Shown piece after piece: positions 12,728 through 24,286 of a stretch of DNA of 64,000 nucleotides. The stretch covers positions 22,085-86,084 of the forward strand of contig OENT01000678.1 of NCBI GenBank assembly GCA_900239685.1, written 5' to 3'. The stretch is from Rotaria macrura (Eukaryota > Rotifera > Eurotatoria > Philodinida > Philodinidae). The translations under genes were made by a program, and so were the position numbers. The notes under the pieces were generated by a model. The model was given only the letters and a program-made list of their open reading frames with translations, was not told where the DNA came from and made no database searches. Each line of letters starts with the position of its first letter. Position 1 is the stretch's first letter.

Positions 12728-13618
12728 TTATTCTATTATATATATATATATATATATAGAAAGAAATTGTAGAAGAAAAAAAACATTAAATATAAATACT
12801 TGAGATAAAAATTTTGTTATTTGTATGGTAAGAATAGCACCGGCAAATGTTAGACAAGGTACACATGTTTTCAAATAGAAATCTGAATCTGTGTATCTTT
12901 AAAAGAGAATAAAGCATTGAATGTCTTCTAGATCTATTTTACAAACGAAATAAAATTTACTTCAATGCACCAGCACGTAATAGAATTTCAGTAGTCATCG
13001 TTAATGTAAATGATACGATAAGTGAAAATGTAAAAGCAATTACACTTCTATCAAACCACCACCAAAATGCTATACATAAACAGACTACAGTAATTGAAAA
13101 ATGAAGATCACTTTGAAATGTAATTTTCTAAACAAAAGAAAGTCGATGTTCATTGTTGGTTTGGAAGGTTTTCCTTTGAGTTTTCACAAACATACTGCAC
13201 ATAAATGATTAATACCAACAAATATTACTAATGATTTACAAATTTGAGATTTTTGCATTGTATCATCACTATCTGCCATCATTGATGTTTCATCAATTAT
13301 ATTCATAAGTTTTGGATAAAGAAGACCAACTGAAGCTATATGAAATTTAGGGAAAGACAAAATTAAACAACCCATTATTTGTGTTTCGTTCTCTATTCAA
13401 AATAGAAATCATTGTCAAAACTTACCAGCACCAAGACCACATACAGAAATGAGACTCACAGCAGGTAATGTGAGCATAAGACGAGGCGAATTAAATAATA
13501 ACAATTGATGTTCATATTGAAAAGTCATTAATACAATAGCTAGTGTACAACCGAAAATAAACAATATTAATGAACGTGTTGAACAGGATGAAGTACTTCG
13601 AACTAAAGCTATTGTCAT
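12728..13618 (-). CDS. INSIG: Insulin-induced gene protein (INSIG), ER sterol sensor partner
   Basis: INSIG proteins sit in the ER membrane, hold the SCAP-SREBP complex there when sterols are high, and promote HMG-CoA reductase degradation. Four exons join in frame to 222 aa (human INSIG2 is 225): 13618-13426, 13335-13196, 13127-12961, 12896-12728. Introns are 60-90 bp with GT-AG ends. Family blocks in order are RSLILFIFGCTLAIVL (TM1), SVGLLYPKL, FVGINH, then WWWFDRS (human WWTFDRS) and YTDSDF (human YTSPDF). For the second exon an acceptor at 13337-13336 is preferred over one at 13394 because it gives CGLGAASVGLLYP, matching the family. The last exon runs into a TA microsatellite, so the C-terminus ends in Ile/Tyr repeats instead of the usual KxHxx-type tail. 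The ATG at 13618 is the first in frame. Confidence 0.9.
12733..12758. repeat. TA microsatellite inside the INSIG coding end
   Basis: The TA run is read as alternating Ile and Tyr codons before the TAA stop at 12730-12728. Confidence 0.85.
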
Positions 13619-13977
13619 TTGGGTGTTCGTAAAAATTTATTTTTCTATATCTAAGTAGAAGGTAGTAGATAGTAATACGACTACAAATCTATGTAGAATA
13701 TATAAGTCGATAAGTCAGATGCGACAGACCACAATGGCGTGATCACAAAACACTTGCCCTTTCTTCATGCCCTCCATTGATGATGATATAAGGGTAGAAA
13801 GAGAAAGAAAAGAATGCAGCGCGAGAAAAAGAGACGAAGGGAACTATTATGCCCGGTCATAACTTGACATACACAATGAATGAAAATACTTTCTTAGAAC
13901 GTTGAAAGCACATAAATACATTGTGCTACGTTTTTATTAAGATTTTTTTCCGTATACAGAAAAAAAAAGGAATTCGA

Positions 13978-14030
13978 TTAGTCATCTATTTCTTCTTCAC
14001 CATCAGCATCATCATCATCATCGTCGTCGG

Positions 14031-14061
<31 letters not shown>

Positions 14062-14973
14062 ATCGTTAAATGTAATCTTATTTTGTTGCTGTTTTACTTG
14101 TTGCTCTTGTTTTTCTTCTCCAGTTGCTGTTGCAATACTTTGATTTATCGTAGCAAGATTATATTTTTTAAACACATCGTAATTTCGTACTATTGAAACT
14201 AGTATGAGATTTCTAATTACATGAATCAATATGTGAATGTAAGGCTTTTTATAATCACGTTTTAATATTTTTCCATTCAAATCATCAGATTTTCTTGATA
14301 ATAAATCATTAATGAGAATATCTTCTAGATGACTCGATTTTAATTGTGTATTATTCGATTTTTTAGCTTGAACATCAAACCATATTGTATTATTTGATGT
14401 ATCACTAGTATCATTGCTTAGAAATAGAATTTGATCAATGAATTCTTTCTTGATAATTAATTTTCTTAATTCATCTTCATATGCTTTACATATGAATGAT
14501 ACTGGTAATAAACGTTCAATATAACGACTATGTTGCTCTTTGGTATCTATGCTGGTATTGAATATTAATTCAATTAGTTTATTTAAAGATTCTATTGGTA
14601 GAGTAGCTATAACAAAAAATGAATGTTTTGTACCCGATTTAACAATTTGAAAACGACGAATCTTTTTATTTGAATTATTTAATTTTAAAGTTTCATTTTC
14701 CAATGCTGAATCAAGATCATTAAGATTTGTTGTTTCAATATCTTTATCATCTGAAAATTCTGGACCAAATAATTGATCAGCAAAACGATTCAGTAAATTA
14801 TACACTTCATTACGAACAAATGATTCTTTCGATGAACAAAATGTTACAAAAACACCATGTTGATCTACTTGAATCGTATTATGATTAGATGAATTAGTCG
14901 TATTAGATACATTGGATCTTTTATTTTGATAATAATTTCGACGTGCTGGTTTTTGATGTTTAACTCGAACCAT
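13978..14973 (-). CDS. THUMPD1: THUMP domain-containing protein 1, tRNA acetylation adaptor (Tan1 homologue)
   Basis: THUMPD1/Tan1 binds tRNA through its THUMP domain and guides the NAT10/Kre33 acetyltransferase to make N4-acetylcytidine at position 12 of tRNA-Leu and tRNA-Ser. A single exon encodes 331 aa. Matches to the human protein include an N-terminal Lys/Arg-rich stretch, a 'YNLLNRFADQLFGPE' block, 'RRFQIVKSG' (human RRFQSVESG), 'IERLLPVSFICKA' (human LRMLPISGTCKA), and the C-terminal THUMP segment with 'VRNYDVFKKYNL' (human VKDYMLFRKYNL). The start at 14973 (MVRVKHQK) is preferred to an upstream in-frame Met at 15042 because the family begins with a basic tail. The C-terminus is a run of about 20 Asp residues encoded by a GAT/GAC repeat, absent from the human protein. 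It lies 0.36 kb upstream of INSIG on the same strand. Confidence 0.92.
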
Positions 14974-15217
14974 CTTCAATAGAACAAAAAGAAAAAAAAT
15001 TAAAGTGTTTTTTTTTATCCAATGACACACATGCATACACACAGACAGACAAGTTTCTCGAAAACAACTCGGTTAACACAAAAAAACAGTTTTCTTTTTG
15101 AAAAAAATGAATTTTTATGTACTTATATACATGTTTATTTATGTATATTCATTTTAGTCCTATTTTTTCATTGAAACTAAAATGTTAGGCCATTGTTGAT
15201 TGTAACATTCCCAGAAT

Positions 15218-18200
15218 TCATTTATACGAAGGTTTCAGAAGAGTTGTTCCCGAAGCCGATTGAGGAAAAAGTTTATGATAGGATTGTGTTGGTATGTAAT
15301 TACCCATAACAGTTCGACCAGAAAAAAATCGACCGTGCAGCGCATTGACAGCATTGATAGCTAGAAAATAAAAATAACAACGATCGATCTTTATTGTTTG
15401 TGAGTTCGATGTCTTTTTCAATCTATTGATTAGGACTGAGGCACTGATGCTAAAATATTCAATCTTCTCTGACTCAGAACATCTCTTCTAAAGATTTCCA
15501 ATTGATAATTCATATCAAGCATGTTAGTAAAAATCTCGGATGTTATAACGATGTTAGCAATAGTTATGTGTATGTTTTTTGATGATGAGTTAAACTAGAT
15601 CGACTTTTACTGGAAACGAATCATCGTTTTAATGTAACTTTTCTCTTGAGTTTTCTTTTTTTTTCGAGACAAGTTTTCAAATAACAGCCGTATTTTGCAT
15701 GTCCCTTTTATCAAAAGTTTGAAAATCTTAGATCAATAATTGTTGTCATTGTTCATCTATCACATTCAACTCTTTTGAATGCTAGCATGAAATCTTAATA
15801 AATATGTTTGTTAGTAATCAACTTGATGATTTCATCTTTACAAGAAAAGTTATGTTTTTTTTATTCTCTCTCAACATCCACGAATCGTTATTAAAGACTC
15901 GAATTTTGATATATATTTGATAAGACAATGTGTTATTTCAAGAAGGAGTGTTATTATTTTATTTTTATGCATCAAAAACTCAGGAGAGAGATATCGTGAC
16001 ATGAAAAATTTCATGTTAACATTCTTTATCTGAATAAATAGACAAGGATAAAAATAGCTTCACTTGATTTGAGAACGTGTTTGATTTGTTCGTCTGTCCT
16101 GCCTGTTGACTTTAAACTGCAGCATGGGCAATTTTCAATAATGATTCGACTCCCGAAAATGATGCTAGATAGGCCATATGCAATAAACACAATCTTACCC
16201 ATTGGTTGGAAAAGAGTATCAAATTGGAATTGAAATGTGTGCAGAATCTAATTCAAGTTAAAATTTACTCTAATATAATATTTTAGATTTCCTCGGTTCG
16301 ACATCAAATATATTGTATCTACCAGGCACAGTTCACTCAGACGTATGCGCATAAATGTCACCTGTGAAAAGAATGTTCACGAAATCTGAGCTAACCTTTG
16401 AAATCTAACTATTACAAATGCTTTTATTGAATTATTCTGTTCGAAATGTTTCAAGTTAAACGTGAGACATTTCGTTTATTTAGTATACTCTAACAAAAAA
16501 TACAACTTACTTATTTTCTTTCAAGAACTAAGTTTTTAGGTAGCCAAAATTTGTGCGCAATAAAATCTACCAATTTTCCTTTGAAAATCATTTATTTTTC
16601 ACCTTATCCTATGGCTCATGTTGTCGATTATAACAAGAAAAGAAATATAGTTGATACTTACCACTAGCAATTGTTGAACATTTAACATAAACATTGCCAT
16701 CGGGACTTTTTTCATCAACGTAAATATGAATGACCCCACCGTGTTTATTACATTCATCAATGACTTCATCACGTATTTCTTCTGACCAACGAGGATTTCG
16801 AGCTTCAGCTACTGGATCAAACATATTTGAAAGCATAAAACATTGTGTACCGACAGCTGTTACTGTTGCTAATTGTTGTGGATTAGGTGGTTCAGGTATG
16901 CGAACATGTTGAGAATTTGCTGCTTGCATGTGTGCAGCTTGTAAAGCGTCGATAGCTTGTTTGGACATCTGTAAACCACTGCCTTCACTTAATTTAGCCA
17001 TTAAAGCTAAACGTCCAGTTGCACCTAGATTAATACCACGTTGATCAAGATCATCGGAGTCAAGATTAGACGATGATACAAATGCGGATGCAATACCAGT
17101 TGCTGCATGTGTTGAAAAGGTACCACCAGTTGATACCGTCATTTCGCCTGCTCGTTCAGTAACATGACCAACTTTTATAGATCTACCAGCTAATTCGAAA
17201 CCATTTAAATTTTCCATTGCTTTCTTAGCATCTTCCGCGTGAGAAAATAGAATAAAACCTTTAAAAGTAGAAAGAAATGATAAGTTTTCAATGTTAGCAA
17301 CAAACAAAGTCTTAAAAACTATTGCCAATTACCGTATCCTCGTGATCGACCTGTGTCAGGATCACTCATCAGCGTAACACTTTCAATGTGACCAAATGGT
17401 TCAAATATTCTGCGTAGCATTTCTTCACTTATATTAAAATGAAGAGATCCAACATATAATTTCATAGGTCCATGTGTTGGTATCATCGAACCAGGATGTG
17501 ATGCCGTTCCATTATTAATAATAGTATTCTGCGCAGCAGCTGCCTGAGCTGCTAAACGATTTTTTTCAGCATTCGATGGTTTAACTATAATAGGTATACC
17601 GAGGAGTTTTTCACCAGATAAAGCAAGACCTGCTTGAACACATGCTAAATCACGAAACTCGACATATGCAACACCTTTTGATCGTCGTGTACGCGGATCT
17701 GTTATTAAACGAACGTCACGAACTTTACCAACACGAGAAAAGAATTCTTCAAGATCACGTGGTCGAATCATTGCTGCTAACTGCATACCTAGATTGAGAA
17801 ACAAACAATAGTAGTATATTCGAACAGAAAATAAAACTATAGGAAATTTTCTTCTATTGTCATTTGTAAAACAAAATTCAATCAAAAACAAGCTAGCCGT
17901 CAAATATTGTACTTCTATTCATGAATTCTTGTTAAGGTGGAATTCAATGATCATCTCCTATTTATACGAGAGAAGTATTGCCATTCAGTTTTTACACTTT
18001 GCACGCAGCTTGAAGATCATCATTTAGTTCTTCTAGTGTCGTTCTACTGACGTCATTCGCTTTATTTGTGTGTGCTCCTTCAGACCAATAAAGCGACATA
18101 AGGATATTCATTTCTTCGTTAATTTATAGACTAAGTTCAAGTAGTTTTTCAGTAAATCATTGTTGACATATTATTCGACTTCTTTTCGCTACCACTATAC

Positions 18201-19247
18201 TTAATGAGACAAATAATTTGAAATTCTTTCTCGTTCGATAGAATGACCGTGTTCTTTTCATAGATATCTAGCCGATCGAATTGAATAGCGTAGTTTTTTC
18301 AAGAGTCAATTTATGAATAGCAAATTAGTAAATAAACTTGCAAAAATTGTCATGAAACTGATCGTATACAGAAACATAGTATCGATTTTATCTTTCACCC
18401 TTTCATGTTGCCTGACTTGTGTGGAACTTTACCGTATGAATTTCAAGCACTAACTCCACTATTTTTGCCGTCAAACTTAGGATAATACAGTAATTGTTAA
18501 AATTATTGATTTTCGTCATGTTTAGGTTACTGTCTCAATCGAAATGTGAACTGTGGAATGCGTCCAGGTTGAACGCAACGTGCCGTATAACATATAGCTA
18601 TCTTTTATCATCATACTGAGTCTATTCAACAGTTTCATGTTTCTGTTCGTAAAATAATTAATATTACTTCACAGTCATATGTGCTTCATTGAAATTTTCT
18701 AGCTTAATCTAGCTTAACTATATTTATCGACGATTTCTACGATAAATGGAAACAAATGTATGGAAAATAAAAATTTGCTCTTACAAAAAACAGTACGTAG
18801 ATCTCGTTCCTCTGGTGTTAATTCGGGTGATTTTTCTCGTCGATTTGATTTCGATGAAGGATTTTCTTTTGTTTGCTTTGCATGACCCATTGTTTTCGTT
18901 AATTGATGTAGTTCCGAATTTGTATCTCGTCGCTTGCTACCAGCTGATTTTGTTGGTGGTGGTGGTGGTAGTGATTGCGGCGGTGGTGGTGCCAATGATG
19001 TTGGTAGCGATGAATGATGATGACGGGCAGTCGGTGAACGACTTCGTTTATGTTCGTGCTTTTTATCACTTTTATGTGTCTTATGATGTTTATGGTGTTT
19101 GTGATGCTTTTTGTGCTTTTTTTCTTTATCGTTATCTTGATCTTTTTTTCCACCGTTTTTAATTATTGTTTGTTCTTGTGCCTTTTTTTGTACATCTTCT
19201 AGCATTTTTTCTTCCAACATACGCTCGATTTCCATGTCGTCGTCCAT
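15218..19247 (-). CDS. RBM39: RBM39 (CAPER/HCC1) splicing factor
   Basis: RBM39 is a nuclear U2AF65-related RNA-binding protein that works in 3' splice-site choice and as a transcription coactivator. Four exons give 552 aa in frame (human 530): 19247-18785, 17788-17333, 17258-16662, 15360-15218. Introns are 996, 74 and 1301 bp. Domains: a charged N-terminus with a His/Lys-rich tract (about residues 42-69) and Pro runs; RRM1 with TVFCMQLA and SKGVAYVEF; RRM2 with LYVGSL and SRGYGFILF; an Ala/Met-rich linker; and a C-terminal U2AF-homology motif (EVIDECNKHGGVIHIYVD ... NALHGRFFSGR) whose R-x-F ligand-binding motif is intact. Exon joins fall inside conserved words (TVFC-MQLA, RGYG-FILF, TIAS-AINAVNALHG), which supports the model. 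Unusually, the classical RS domain is almost absent (one RSRSP). The ATG at 19247 is the first in frame. Confidence 0.95.
15361..16661 (-). other. Long last intron of RBM39
   Basis: 1.3 kb between the third and fourth coding exons, bounded by GTAAGT and TTTTCTAG. I see no exon or repeat in it. Confidence 0.8.
17789..18784 (-). other. Long first coding intron of RBM39
   Basis: About 1 kb between GTAAGA and TCTAG splice ends. It contains a perfect TGACGTCA octamer at 18049-18056 and no coding sequence. In other animals RBM39 introns carry conserved regulatory cassettes; none can be recognised here. Confidence 0.75.
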
Positions 19248-19946
19248 TTCTTTTCTTAAAAATACAAAAATTCCAAAATGAAATTAGATTAAATTAATCA
19301 AGCCGATAGTATTTGTAACTGTTTTACCTCTGTATAACAGAAATTGATACAGAGAGAAAAAGGAAATAAAGCCTAGAGAAACAAATATTAAAAGAATATA
19401 GTATGCGAATAATCTAACTTGTTTGCATAGTAGAAGTAGATTCTTTTCCACTCCTAGAATAAGAAACTGTGATATTTTGTAATAACATGAAATATGAAAC
19501 GACTGTTTGCGTATGTGGTTGATCTTGTAGGACGCAGACGAACTTCTAAACAAGGACATTTGTCTAGAGACCATTTTTTTTTCGCATAGATAATATTATG
19601 AAATTAAAATTAGGAAATATTTGATTTTTAAAATAAAGTATGCCAATAATTTCAGTGAAGTATGAAAGATATCGAAGAAAAGAAAAAACTGAGCACTTAC
19701 GATTATTAATTATACAAGTAGATGTCTTCGAAGGAATACAAATAATAACTATTAAAATTTTCGCTCAATTGAAAATAAAGTTGTCAATAATAGTTATATG
19801 AATCAATACTAAGAATACTTTTGATACGTTGGTTGGTATTTATCATAGACAATAAAAAATAACAACGATGCATCGACACCTTATAAATTTAATGAATATC
19901 GTCGATGAGCGACATCTAACCAGGATTTCCTTTATAATGAAAGAAT
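19248..19946. other. Upstream region of RBM39
   Basis: No gene seen. It should hold the RBM39 promoter and 5' UTR. A 96-codon minus frame at 19284-19574 has no recognisable domain. Confidence 0.5.
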
Positions 19947-20885
19947 GTACCCAACAAAAGAAAATGTATAGTACCCCTACGAACCAGAATTTACACACTG
20001 TTTTACACGCTGCAGAAAGAAAACAGTGTGTACGCCACATAGATTGACTTTACGTTCTGCACTTTGTTTTTAACAGTTTTCGAGGGTTTGTGCTTGGAAA
20101 ACGTTTATCTATTGAGAGCATGGCTACGGTGTCGATAAATCTGAGTGTTTTATGAATTTTTCTGTTGATGCTTTTATTCAGTTTGATCTCTTTTTCTTTT
20201 GCGATTTAAAAGCATTTAACGTTTATGTATTTTAAATCTTCATGCGCGTATTAAACTGAAATATGATATAAAAGTTTTCATTTGTGGCCAAGAACACCAG
20301 TTTTGCACTTCTCGTGCACTTTATACAACTCGCTCTACAAAACAGTGTACAGTTGTACAGTGTCCTATTAAAAAAGTAGTGTACCCGTGCATTCTATTTT
20401 AGATTCCTATTATCCAAACAGACAAAATTTTTCAAAAACGAGTTTAAATACCCAAGAGAGGATGAAAAATCGAGCAAAAGTGGACGTGATTGAATGACTA
20501 TCGAAGTTCCCGATGATGAGTGAAAGACGCTCACTTTCCGCCCCACCCGCTTCTTGTATGTTTAATCGCGTTTTCAGCCAAAAAAAACGTGTAAATGCTT
20601 AGAAAAAAGTGAAAAAATGGTCGTTTATTTCATAGTCGTTATCAATGCGTGCATCATAATCAAAATTCTTAAGTATAAAAAATACGACCACCTTTTCCAG
20701 GCATTTAGACGTGCTTTTGGCTGAAAACGCGATTAAACGCATAAGATGGGGGAAGTGAGCGTTTTCCACTCATTATCGGGAATTTCGATAGTCATTCAAT
20801 CACGTCCACTTTTTCTCGATTTTTCATCCTCTCTTGGGTGTTTAAACACGTTTTTGAAAAATTTTGTCTGCTTGGGTAAGAACAT
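19947..20885 (+). repeat. Dispersed repeat, copy 1, carrying a foldback insertion
   Basis: About 470 bp of sequence (19947-20410 plus 20879-20885) is homologous to the reverse complement of 38884-39794. Landmarks shared in the same order are 'gtaccca' at 19947, 'cagaattta', 'ctgcagaaa', 'cagtgtgtacgcca', 'cagttttcgag', 'gtttatctattgag', 'tttgcgatttaaaagca', 'cttctcgtgcactttgtac' (one change) and 'agattcctatta'. The repeat is interrupted near its right end by the foldback element at 20413-20876. No coding capacity or transposase was recognised. Confidence 0.8.
20413..20876. mobile_element. 464-bp foldback MITE with TA target duplication, copy 1
   Basis: The two halves are inverted repeats along nearly their whole length. 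The left end TCCAAACAGACAAAATTTTTC faces a right end whose reverse complement is CCCAAGCAGACAAAATTTTT, and internal words (gcgttttcagcc, gaaaaatcgag, gtttaatcgcg) also recur inverted. TA dinucleotides at 20411-20412 and 20877-20878 flank it. The related repeat at 38884-38903 (reverse strand) reads straight through this point with a single TA, an empty site. TA duplication and lack of coding capacity fit a Tc1/mariner-superfamily MITE. A sister copy is at 39136-39594. Confidence 0.9.
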
Positions 20886-20924
20886 TACATATAGCTGATC
20901 AATATATCTTAATTTCTTTTACAG

Positions 20925-20988
20925 GCACAAACGCATGACTTCTTTCTTAGCATACCATTTTACGTAGCTATGTTTTCGGGTGCATTTG
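20925..20988 (+). other. Possible orphan exon
   Basis: 64 nt bounded by TTTTACAG and GTAAGC, open in one frame as AQTHDFFLSIPFYVAMFSGAFG, which reads like a membrane segment. No partner exon was found on either side, so it may be chance or a relic of a broken gene. Confidence 0.15.
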
Positions 20989-21065
20989 GTAAGCAACAAC
21001 CTAAGGCAAATTCAAATATGGAAAAGAAAATGGGATTATAGCAGACTATTCCGATAGTAGTTAGC

Positions 21066-21657
21066 CTACGCATATTGTGCAATCAATTGTTCGATTTCAG
21101 TTAGATGACGATTAAATATTTTGACATACAGTTTGCTTGTGAATACTATGTTGTACATGAAAATATGAGTCATAATCGGATGTGTCATCGAGTTGAGAAC
21201 AACAATATCATCACTTTCCTCGTTTAATAACATTTGCAGATTTGAATCATGTACCGTGAGAAGAAATACTGAGAAATTACCGTCATCGAAACATCGCAGC
21301 ACTAAAAACGATCTTTATGAATACTAAGATTAAAGATGATTCGTCTCATGTCATCTTGGGTTCGATTGAGCAATTTAACAATAGGTAGTTTCATCGGATT
21401 GGAATATCAAAAATTGAATTTCTATCATTTGTTTATACATACGATAATGAGTGCATGAAAACAAGTTTCGCGAGGAAGTCTTCTTCGTGAAAAAAATAGG
21501 CTGTGAGCAGAACAGTATTCCTAATTAAAGTAGGCAAACGTATTTTATTAGATAATACACGTGAGAATGTTTTTCTCTTTCTAGAATCTCCAATGGATGG
21601 AAGAATTAAAACTTCGATTGTCTCAGCATTTGATAAATAGAGATAAGATTCCTCCAA
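21066..21657 (-). pseudogene. Possible remnants of an unrecognised gene
   Basis: Two open frames at 21657-21433 and 21302-21066 have protein-like composition (for example KTFSRVLSNKIRLPTLIR and a C-terminal HLTEIEQLIAQYA). The first ends at a good donor (GTATGT) and the second follows TTTTTAG. However, the phases do not match (2 nt left over against 1 nt needed), and a T7 homopolymer lies in the first piece near 21494. Either a frame error, a missed mini-exon or a decayed gene would explain it. No family recognised. Confidence 0.25.
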
Positions 21658-24286
21658 AAAAACAGATTAAGATCTTAAAAGAAAGGTGACGATGAGCATA
21701 GTGTCGTGTAAAACATTACTGATAAATAAATCAATTGTATGAGCTATTATTTTTACGATGATGTCCTTTTTCATCAATAAATTATAATACCAAGCAACAG
21801 TGATCATTCATCTACTATTCTTTTCCCATATACGACATGTGTTGATCTTTGAAAATATAATTTCCCACTTTCCTGCTTGAACTCTCCTATGATCTAGTGT
21901 GTTTCAGTCAGATTTGAGAAAAAAATTAAATAATGGAGTAACTATGAATTAAAAGTGTGGTGGTCAGGACGAGGGGTAGGACTCAACCGAATACATCACG
22001 TTTCCATCTTTTTGATGTTTAATGACTCGATTCAAATTCTTCTCTTATTAGACAATGAACGTACTACGTATGAAACATGCCCTGACTATGAGAGCTGGTA
22101 AAATACTTCGAATCTCTCGATAAAATTTAACTTTTTTCTCATAGCAAATAAATAATCAAACGATGTCATATCTGAATTTATATTTCTATGTAGAAATCCG
22201 TGGCAATGCTAGTCAAAATCTTCATGGTACTCGTCCGATAGCAAAAGTCTACCTATCATTTCTCTATTGTATTTAATCATCTATAGAAGATAAATGCAGA
22301 GAAGAAAGAAACACGAAATTTGTAGTATCGCTTTTTAAACTTCATTCAGTTAACAACCTTCATCCATGACTCAATAGAATAACACTAACTAGTATGAGCG
22401 AGTGGCAATAATTGAGTGAAAATCAGTTTTTTTTTTCTGCATCATATTTTTATGTAACGAATCCTATGAACTACTGATGTCTTGAAATGTTACATAGAAA
22501 TATTCTAATTTATAAAAACAATTAGAGACTACATCAAGTCAAAAATTGAATCGGTAATCATCTGTCTCCGTACTGTACGGAAAATTTTGGAGCGTTGAAA
22601 GATACTATTTTCTAGCTTGATTACACACTGAAATAGTCCACAGTCTTCGATTTACTTTGTATGAAAAGTAAACGTTTTTGTCGAATCTTTCAATACCATG
22701 CTCAAGAACTTAGAAATAAGAATGTTTCATCTTTACAAAAGCTATCACACTTGGTGGTTGTGGAAGGATTGGTTAGAGGCTGCAATCGAGCATGGCTCGC
22801 ATCAAACTCATAGACTAACCGCTTGTACCCACTTTTTCACTGATTTTTCATTTACATAAGTCTTTGGTATTCGCATTCGGCACTGACCTTCACTTCTGTT
22901 ACTTTCCGTTTTAAGTAGATTATTTGTTCAGTCCAGCATCGACTTTTACAATCTAGAGGGCGCACATATCCGTGCAGTTTTGATTATTCGTACATTTTGA
23001 TTAGTTCCGGGAAGGGTATGATGAATGAGTGTTGAATAGTTGAGTCTACGATATTAAACTAAATTTATAGCACGATGACGTTATGAATTAGTCGGTACAG
23101 AATACATTGGTTTGTCGAATTCAATTTCTACTTTCAATCGGAGTTCTATTGGATATGTGTGTAGCGCATGGTATTTTAGTAAAATCATGGTGGTGTCATG
23201 GGTAATAACTGTAGAATAAGAAAGAAAAACCGTCCACACAACTTGGTGTCAGATATAGGGACAAATCAAAGAGTGTGGATGAAAGAGTGCTGCTTTCTGC
23301 AGTCGTATTCCTGTTAGAAAATAAGTTGATCATTTTTTGCTATCTAGTCAATGTCAGTGTCATTCGGGAATCATACGGTATATATTCGAGCAGAGAAGAG
23401 ACCGTGGAAGTCCAGTCGACTTATGCATGATGTCAATTGATCCATAAAAAGAGTCATCAATTTTGAAATCTGAAGATATCCTATTACGTTACTTTTCAAT
23501 GTTGAGCGTATTGATAGAACTAATTAGAAAAATAATTTGTCTATTTATTTGAAAGGTTTTATAAACAATTACTAAAATCGATTTATCAGAAGCTACACAA
23601 GAGAAGGCTAAAACTCTAGAAATTGTTTACTTTATATTTTCTATCTGAAGTTGTCATTGTAATGAAGAAAGAAAATGTTTTACTAGTAGAAACGCCATAC
23701 ATATTATCGGTAAAATTCGCTGGTCAAAGACTTCGTTTTGAAGTAAATCATCGAATATTCATGCTCAGTTTACAACTGTGTATTGTTTTCTATAATGTAT
23801 ATATTTTGAAAAGTATTGAAATCTTTGCCCTTATCAAGCATTTGTTGTTTGCTCCCCTACCCTCTCTATTATCTATGAGCACAAATAGTCGACACACTTC
23901 AACTCTTCTGTCTACCGTACAGTAATCTGATACAGATTCGATCCATCAATCAGATGACTTTGAGAGAACTAAATTAAGAATATTCATCTTGTCATCTGTA
24001 TTAGAAACATCATTTTTTGCATGCAATCATTTTTTCGAAGAAGTTCTCTTAAGTATTTCAAGAATTTATCAGATAATCTACAACTAAATTTAGATTCATT
24101 GATGAAGAGAAAAGGTTGTCATTTCTCAATAGTATGATTCATTCGATTTAGGCTCCTTTTCTATTTAAAGTATTGATAAGATAAAAAAGAAGACACGAAA
24201 GTCTTAATAATATTCTCATAAAATACTTTTTTTCTTGCCTTACTTTTGTTTTGCTTCAGATAAAAATCAGATATTGAATTCTGATC
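21658..24286. other. Intergenic stretch before the SDR gene
   Basis: No supported gene. A 100-codon plus frame at 23623-23925 begins with a non-ATG codon and has no domain. The segment just upstream of 24287 contains a pyrimidine-rich AG (near 24259) that could be the acceptor of a 5' UTR intron. Confidence 0.45.

Noticed and set aside
13921-14196. Val/Ile-rich plus-strand frame of 91 codons
   Set aside because: Antisense of the poly-Asp repeat of THUMPD1; composition is fully explained by the triplet repeat.
18746-19162. 138-codon plus-strand frame
   Set aside because: Antisense shadow of the first RBM39 exon, whose product and reading frame are certain.
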